In this document: piece by piece, positions 38,382 through 42,492 of the stretch
Position numbering within the stretch: the first letter of the stretch is position 1
Layout: the number at the start of each line of letters is the position of its first letter
Origin: Thermococcus sp.
Lineage (GTDB): Archaea > Methanobacteriota_B > Thermococci > Thermococcales > Thermococcaceae
NCBI RefSeq assembly: GCF_027052235.1
Contig: NZ_JALUFF010000037.1
Location: 1-42,492 of the forward strand
Direction: 5' to 3'
DNA length: 42,492 bases
The notes under the pieces: generated by a model
Databases searched by the model: none
What the model saw: only the letters and a program-made list of their open reading frames with translations
What the model was told of the DNA's origin: nothing
Made by a program: the position numbers and the translations under genes

Positions 38382-40835
38382 ATGAGCGAATACAGGTTTA
38401 TAAAGTGGTTCGAGGAGCTCAGCAAGAAGGACGTTCCCCTCGTGGGTGGAAAGGGTGCAAACCTCGGCGAGCTCACCAACGCCGGAATACCAGTTCCGCC
38501 CGGGTTCTGTGTTACCGCCGAGGCCTACAAGTACTTCGTCGAGAACGTCAAGCTTAACAAAGGTGACATCGAAAGGATAATGGGAGAAAAAGCCAAGAGC
38601 GGCGTTCTCACAGAGGTTCTTGAGGAGGCCTCTGATGAGCCAAGACCACTTCAGGACTGGATTATGGACATAGTCAGCAGAACTAACGTTGACGACAGCA
38701 GAGAGCTCCTTGACAACACCGCCGTTATTAGGGAGCTAATAGAGAGCATCCCAATGCCCGAAGAGATAAAGACCGAGGTTCTGGATGCATACCACAAACT
38801 CAGCCAGAGGTTCGGGAAGGAAGCCGTTTACGTCGCCGTTCGCTCCTCAGCTACCGCTGAAGACCTTCCAGAGGCGAGTTTCGCCGGCCAGCAGGAGACA
38901 TACTTGGATGTCTACGGTGATGACGACGTTATAGACAAGGTCAAGAAGTGCTGGGCTTCACTCTGGACCGCTCGCGCTACCTTCTACCGGGCCAAGCAAG
39001 GCTTCGACCACAGGAAGGTCTACCTCTCAGCTGTCGTCCAGAAGATGGTTAACAGCGAGACCAGCGGTGTTATGTTTACAGCGAACCCTGTCACCAACGA
39101 CAGGAACGAGATAATGATTAACGCCGCTTGGGGACTTGGCGAGGCCGTCGTCAGCGGTGCCGTTACTCCAGATGAATATATCGTCGAGAAGGGCACCTGG
39201 AAGATAAAAGAAAAGTATATCGCCAAGAAGGAAGTCATGTACATCCGCAACCCGGAGACAGGTAAGGGTACTGTTCTCGTCAAAGTTGCCGACTACCTCG
39301 GTCCGGAATACGTTGAGAAGCAGGTTCTCACCGACGAGCAGATAATTGAAGTCGCTAAGATTGGAGCCAAGATTGAAGAGCACTATCAGTATCCGCAGGA
39401 CATCGAGTGGGCCTACGACAAGGACGACGGAAAGCTCTACATCGTCCAGAGCAGGCCAATAACAACCCTTAAGGAGGTGCCAAGCGAGAGCGAGGAGGTC
39501 GAGGAGACCGAGGAGATGGAGGTCATACTCAAGGGTCTTGGAGCCTCACCCGGTATCGGTGCCGGTAAGGTCGTCATCATCTTTGACGCCAGCGAGATTG
39601 ACAAAGTCAAAGAGGGTGACGTTCTCGTAACCACAATGACTAACCCCGACATGGTTCCAGCAATGAAGAGAGCCAGTGCTATCGTTACCGATGAGGGTGG
39701 AAGAACGTGCCATGCCGCAATAGTTGGTAGAGAACTCGGAATCCCAACCGTTGTCGGAACCAAAGAGGCAACCAAGAAGCTCAAGGACGGCATGCTTGTT
39801 ACTGTTGATGGAACCAGAGGTGTCGTCTACAAGGGCATAGTCAAGAGCCTCGTCAAGAAGGAGAAGGAAGAGAAGACCGAGGGCAAGGTCGTCGTCGCAG
39901 GCGCTCCGCTTATCACTGCCACCGAGGTCAAGGTCAACGTCTCAATGCCCGAGGTGGCTGAGAGGGCTGCAGCAACCGGTGCAGACGGCGTTGGACTTCT
40001 CAGGGCTGAGCACATGATACTCGGCATAGGCGCCCACCCGGTCAAGTTCATCAAGGAAGGTAAAGAGGAGGAGCTCGTCGAGAAGCTCGTTGAGGGCATC
40101 AGGAAGGTCGTCGAAGCCTTCTATCCGAGGCGCGTCTGGTACAGGACCCTCGATGCTCCGACCAACGAGTTCCGCGAGCTTCCGGGCGGAGAGGACGAGC
40201 CGGTCGAGAGGAACCCGATGCTTGGCTGGAGAGGCATCAGGCGCGGTCTCGACCAGCCGGAGCTTCTCAAGGCCGAGTTCAAGGCTATCAAGCGGCTCGT
40301 CGATGAGGGTTACGACAACATCGGCGTCATGCTCCCGCTTGTCAGCCACCCAGAGCAGATAAGGAAAGCTAAAGAGATAGCTCGCTCAGTCGGCCTCGAA
40401 CCCCACAAAGACGTCGAGTGGGGTGTCATGATTGAGACTCCAGCTTCAGCTCTCATAATCGAAGACCTCATAAAAGAAGGCCTTGACTTCGTCAGCTTCG
40501 GCACCAACGACCTCACCCAGTACACCCTTGCCATCGATAGAGACAACGAGCGCGTCTTCAAGCTTTACGACGAGAAGCACCCGGCAGTACTCAAGCTCAT
40601 CAAACACGTCATCAAGGTCTGCAAGAAGTACGGCGTCGAGACCAGCATCTGCGGCCAGGCCGGCAGCGACCCGAAGATGGTCAGGCTCCTCGTCAGGATG
40701 GGCATCGACAGCGTCTCAGCCAATCCAGACGCCGTCGAGCTCATCAGGAAGACCGTTTACCGCGAGGAGCAGAAAATCAAGCTCGAAGCCGCTCGCAAGA
40801 GGCTTTTTGAGGAAGAGGACGAGCTCGACTTCTGA
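38382..40835 (+). CDS. ppsA: Phosphoenolpyruvate synthase
   Basis: An 817-residue PpsA that interconverts pyruvate and PEP with ATP, AMP and phosphate, in gluconeogenesis and, in Thermococcales, also in glycolysis. N-terminal ATP-binding domain (GGKGANLGEL near the start; VRSSATAEDLPEASFAGQQ). Central phosphohistidine domain with GGRTCHAAIVGRE, the swivelling His being H444. C-terminal PEP/pyruvate TIM barrel ending in the catalytic Cys region ETSICGQAGSDP (C757). Length is normal. The start is fixed by the strong RBS GGAGGTAATCGCC. A T-rich stretch follows the gene. Confidence 0.97.
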   Translation: MSEYRFIKWFEELSKKDVPLVGGKGANLGELTNAGIPVPPGFCVTAEAYKYFVENVKLNKGDIERIMGEKAKSGVLTEVLEEASDEPRPLQDWIMDIVSRTNVDDSRELLDNTAVIRELIESIPMPEEIKTEVLDAYHKLSQRFGKEAVYVAVRSSATAEDLPEASFAGQQETYLDVYGDDDVIDKVKKCWASLWTARATFYRAKQGFDHRKVYLSAVVQKMVNSETSGVMFTANPVTNDRNEIMINAAWGLGEAVVSGAVTPDEYIVEKGTWKIKEKYIAKKEVMYIRNPETGKGTVLVKVADYLGPEYVEKQVLTDEQIIEVAKIGAKIEEHYQYPQDIEWAYDKDDGKLYIVQSRPITTLKEVPSESEEVEETEEMEVILKGLGASPGIGAGKVVIIFDASEIDKVKEGDVLVTTMTNPDMVPAMKRASAIVTDEGGRTCHAAIVGRELGIPTVVGTKEATKKLKDGMLVTVDGTRGVVYKGIVKSLVKKEKEEKTEGKVVVAGAPLITATEVKVNVSMPEVAERAAATGADGVGLLRAEHMILGIGAHPVKFIKEGKEEELVEKLVEGIRKVVEAFYPRRVWYRTLDAPTNEFRELPGGEDEPVERNPMLGWRGIRRGLDQPELLKAEFKAIKRLVDEGYDNIGVMLPLVSHPEQIRKAKEIARSVGLEPHKDVEWGVMIETPASALIIEDLIKEGLDFVSFGTNDLTQYTLAIDRDNERVFKLYDEKHPAVLKLIKHVIKVCKKYGVETSICGQAGSDPKMVRLLVRMGIDSVSANPDAVELIRKTVYREEQKIKLEAARKRLFEEEDELDF

Positions 40836-40866
40836 TTTCCTACCTTTTCTCTTGTCTTTCTTTCCA
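40836..40866 (+). terminator. T-rich termination region after ppsA
   Basis: The 30 bp after the ppsA stop contain several T/C runs (TTTTCTCTTGTCTTTCTTT), as is usual for archaeal termination. No stem-loop is seen. Confidence 0.5.
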
Positions 40867-40960
40867 GCGCGGGGCGATTTCAACTCGAACCTTCAAACAA
40901 CCACTTTTGACCTTGGTATCGGCGTTTTTGCCTTGGTGACTGGCTCTTTTATCCACGATA

Positions 40961-40984
40961 AGCTTTTTATTCCCACGTTTCGAT
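40961..40984 (+). promoter_or_regulatory. Promoter of the first MATE gene
   Basis: AGCTTTTTATT (40961-40971), 4 other bases, then CGTTTCGA. The same two words with the same 4-bp gap recur before the second MATE gene at 42400-42422. The T-rich word is a plausible TATA element, about 30 bp before the ATG at 40995. Confidence 0.55.
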
Positions 40985-40994
40985 AGCCATCTCA

Positions 40995-42401
40995 ATGAGA
41001 CGTAAAGTGGAGCAGATGCGTGAGCAGATTCTCAGCGGGCCGATAGTTAAGACTCTCATCCTGTTAGCTTATCCGCTAATAATCAACAGGCTCGTTCAGG
41101 TTCTCTACAACCTCACCGATACATTCTGGCTGGGCAAACTCGGAAGGATCGAACTTTCAGCCCCAGGAACCGCTTGGCCCCTCGTGTGGTTCTTCATGAG
41201 CATAGGTATGGGGTTTGCCACAGCAGGCTTCGCCTTCGTGAGCCAGTACGTAGGTGCCAGAGAATACGAAAAGGCCAACCGTTCCGCCGGAGCGCTCTAT
41301 TCCCTCATGCTCATCTTCGCCACAGCGGTTGGAGTAACGGGCGTGCTTCTCGCTCCAGAACTGCTCCGTCTGATGAACGTCAGCGATACAATATACCCCT
41401 ACGCGCTCAGCTACACGATGGTAATCTTCGCCGGAATACCATTCTCCTTCACACTCTTCGCCTTCAACTTTCTCCTGAGGGCCGTTGGGGACACCAAAAC
41501 GCCGGTGAAGATAAACATCGCCACGGTAATCCTCAACATAGTTCTCGATCCACTCCTCATCTTCGGCATCGGGCCTTTCCCTAGGCTGGGGGTTACTGGC
41601 GCTGCAGTGGCCACAATGTTCTCGAACAGCGTTGGCTCGGTCGTGGGCGGTTACCTCCTCTTCACCGGGAAAGTGGGGATACACTTAACTCCAGAGACGC
41701 TTAAGCCGGACGTTAGGTTCTACTCTAAAATCTTCCGCGTCGGCCTTCCGGCGAGCATAGGGAACTCCACTACCGCTTTGGGCTTCGTTATACTCACGAG
41801 GGTCATCTTCACCGTTGGCGGGCTTTACGGACAGACACATGGAATCCCGAACTTTGAGGACGTTGCCTTCGCCACCTACAGCATAACCAACAGGCTTACC
41901 AACTTCATGTTCGCCTTCTCAGACGGGATAAGCATGGCCATGGGGACAATGGTGGGGCAAGCTATAGGGGCGAAGCTCTACGATAGGGCAAAAGAGATAG
42001 CCGAGAAGACGATGGCCATAAACTTTACGATACTCGGCGTTGGAACGCTCCTCTTCATATTCTTCCGGGTGCCCATCTTCCGGTTCTTCATAAACGACCC
42101 GGCCGTTATAGCCGAGAGTGCCAAAGTTGTAAAGTACTTTTCGGCCTCACTTCCTTTCTTCGGAGTCTTCTCGGCCGTGAACAACACCTTCCAGAGCGCC
42201 GGGCAGACGAAGAAGAGCATGGTGCTCGGGATGGTAAGGCTCTGGGGGATAAGGCTTCCACTCAGCTACGGGCTGGGCCTTCTAACGAGAGACACTGCCG
42301 GAATGTGGCTCGGTATGGGCCTGAGCAACTTTTTAGGGGCTGTTATTGCCCTCGCATGGTTCCTCAGGGGGAGCTGGATGAAGGCAATAATCGAGGAGTA
42401 G
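40995..42401 (+). CDS. MATE family efflux transporter
   Basis: A 468-residue protein with about twelve membrane helices in two homologous halves, typical of multidrug and toxin extrusion transporters driven by sodium or protons. The N-terminal half begins LSGPIVKTLILLAYPLIINRLVQVLYNLTDTFWLG, a clear MATE start, and the second half repeats it (RVGLPASIGNSTTALGF). The substrate is unknown. The start at 40995 is supported by the partial paralogue downstream, which begins in the same register (MERAKLRAMREEILNG against MRRKVEQMREQILSG). A downstream ATG at 41016 remains possible. Confidence 0.92.
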   Translation: MRRKVEQMREQILSGPIVKTLILLAYPLIINRLVQVLYNLTDTFWLGKLGRIELSAPGTAWPLVWFFMSIGMGFATAGFAFVSQYVGAREYEKANRSAGALYSLMLIFATAVGVTGVLLAPELLRLMNVSDTIYPYALSYTMVIFAGIPFSFTLFAFNFLLRAVGDTKTPVKINIATVILNIVLDPLLIFGIGPFPRLGVTGAAVATMFSNSVGSVVGGYLLFTGKVGIHLTPETLKPDVRFYSKIFRVGLPASIGNSTTALGFVILTRVIFTVGGLYGQTHGIPNFEDVAFATYSITNRLTNFMFAFSDGISMAMGTMVGQAIGAKLYDRAKEIAEKTMAINFTILGVGTLLFIFFRVPIFRFFINDPAVIAESAKVVKYFSASLPFFGVFSAVNNTFQSAGQTKKSMVLGMVRLWGIRLPLSYGLGLLTRDTAGMWLGMGLSNFLGAVIALAWFLRGSWMKAIIEE

Positions 42402-42422
42402 CTTTTTATTGGTGCGTTTCGA
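42400..42422 (+). promoter_or_regulatory. Duplicated promoter of the second MATE gene
   Basis: AGCTTTTTATT, 4 bases, then CGTTTCGA, the same arrangement as before the first MATE gene; only the 4-bp spacer differs. The element overlaps the stop codon of the first MATE gene. Confidence 0.55.
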
Positions 42423-42444
42423 CTACTGTCTCACCGTGGTGGCG

Positions 42445-42492
42445 ATGGAGAGGGCAAAGCTCAGGGCGATGAGGGAGGAGATACTGAACGGG
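42445..42492 (+). CDS. Second MATE-family transporter, 5' fragment cut by the window edge
   Basis: Only the first 16 codons are in the window: MERAKLRAMREEILNG. They align without gaps to the start of the preceding MATE protein (same Met-Arg-Glu-x-Ile-Leu-x-Gly core), with GGTGGCG as RBS just before the ATG. The gene is therefore almost certainly a tandem paralogue; its full length cannot be judged. Confidence 0.7.
   Translation, partial: MERAKLRAMREEILNG

Noticed and set aside
1-42492. CRISPR arrays, tRNA or rRNA genes, transposases, integrases or replication origin
   Set aside because: No regularly spaced repeats, cloverleaf sequences, insertion-sequence ends or transposase frames were seen on reading both strands.

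Overview
The window looks like part of a Thermococcus (Thermococcales, Euryarchaeota) chromosome. Pointers are archaeal promoters (TATA boxes about 25 bp before the expected start), GGTGAT-type ribosome binding sites 3-6 nt before the start codons, an archaeal NMD3, a DUF424 protein, a membrane-bound formate hydrogenlyase-type cluster, a CoA-disulfide/NAD(P)H sulfur reductase, and DNA sites matching the SurR consensus known from Pyrococcus. Gene density is high and most genes sit in tight operons.

Region 1 (1-8.7 kb, minus strand): an operon read from right to left. It encodes a molybdopterin oxidoreductase of the formate dehydrogenase type, a four-cluster ferredoxin subunit, two antiporter-like membrane subunits, a NuoH-like subunit and a fused NuoC/NuoD hydrogenase large subunit that runs off the left edge. 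This is a formate hydrogenlyase-type respiratory complex. Region 2 (8.7-9.9 kb): a TetR-family regulator and a DUF302 gene. The fdhA, tetR and DUF302 upstream regions share one palindromic operator.

Region 3 (9.9-17.0 kb, plus strand): the hydrogenase maturation cluster, in the order HypC-like, HypC, HypD, VapB/VapC-like pair, HypF, second small-protein/VapC-like pair, MNT/HEPN pair, HypE. HypA and HypB are not in the window. Exact 17-bp matches to the extended SurR consensus lie before the HypC-like gene, hypF, the membrane arm of region 1 and the sulfur reductase of region 5. That suggests one sulfur-responsive regulon across the window.

Region 4 (17.0-25.2 kb): an AMP-forming acetyl-CoA synthetase, a 434-bp gap, a small protein coupled to a cysteine desulfurase, and four minus-strand genes: a small membrane protein, a HerA-like protein with a degenerate P-loop, an ATP-NAD/AcoX kinase-family protein, and an unusual zinc motif/pentapeptide-like/potassium-pore fusion. 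Region 5 (25.2-28.1 kb, minus): sulfur reductase, NMD3 and DUF424. Region 6 (28.1-38.2 kb): a secreted 1925-residue subtilase with a large insertion between its catalytic Asp and His, divergent from a four-gene membrane operon (anchored protein, two polymerase-like proteins, a GT39/GT83-type glycosyltransferase). Region 7 (38.3 kb to end): phosphoenolpyruvate synthase and a tandem pair of MATE transporters, the second cut by the right edge.

The most promising points are the two regulatory networks (TetR and SurR-like), the Cys-Gln active site of the fdhA product, the HypC paralogue lacking its catalytic cysteine, the channel fusion, and the degenerate HerA-like protein. All function calls come from reading the sequence; no database search was run.
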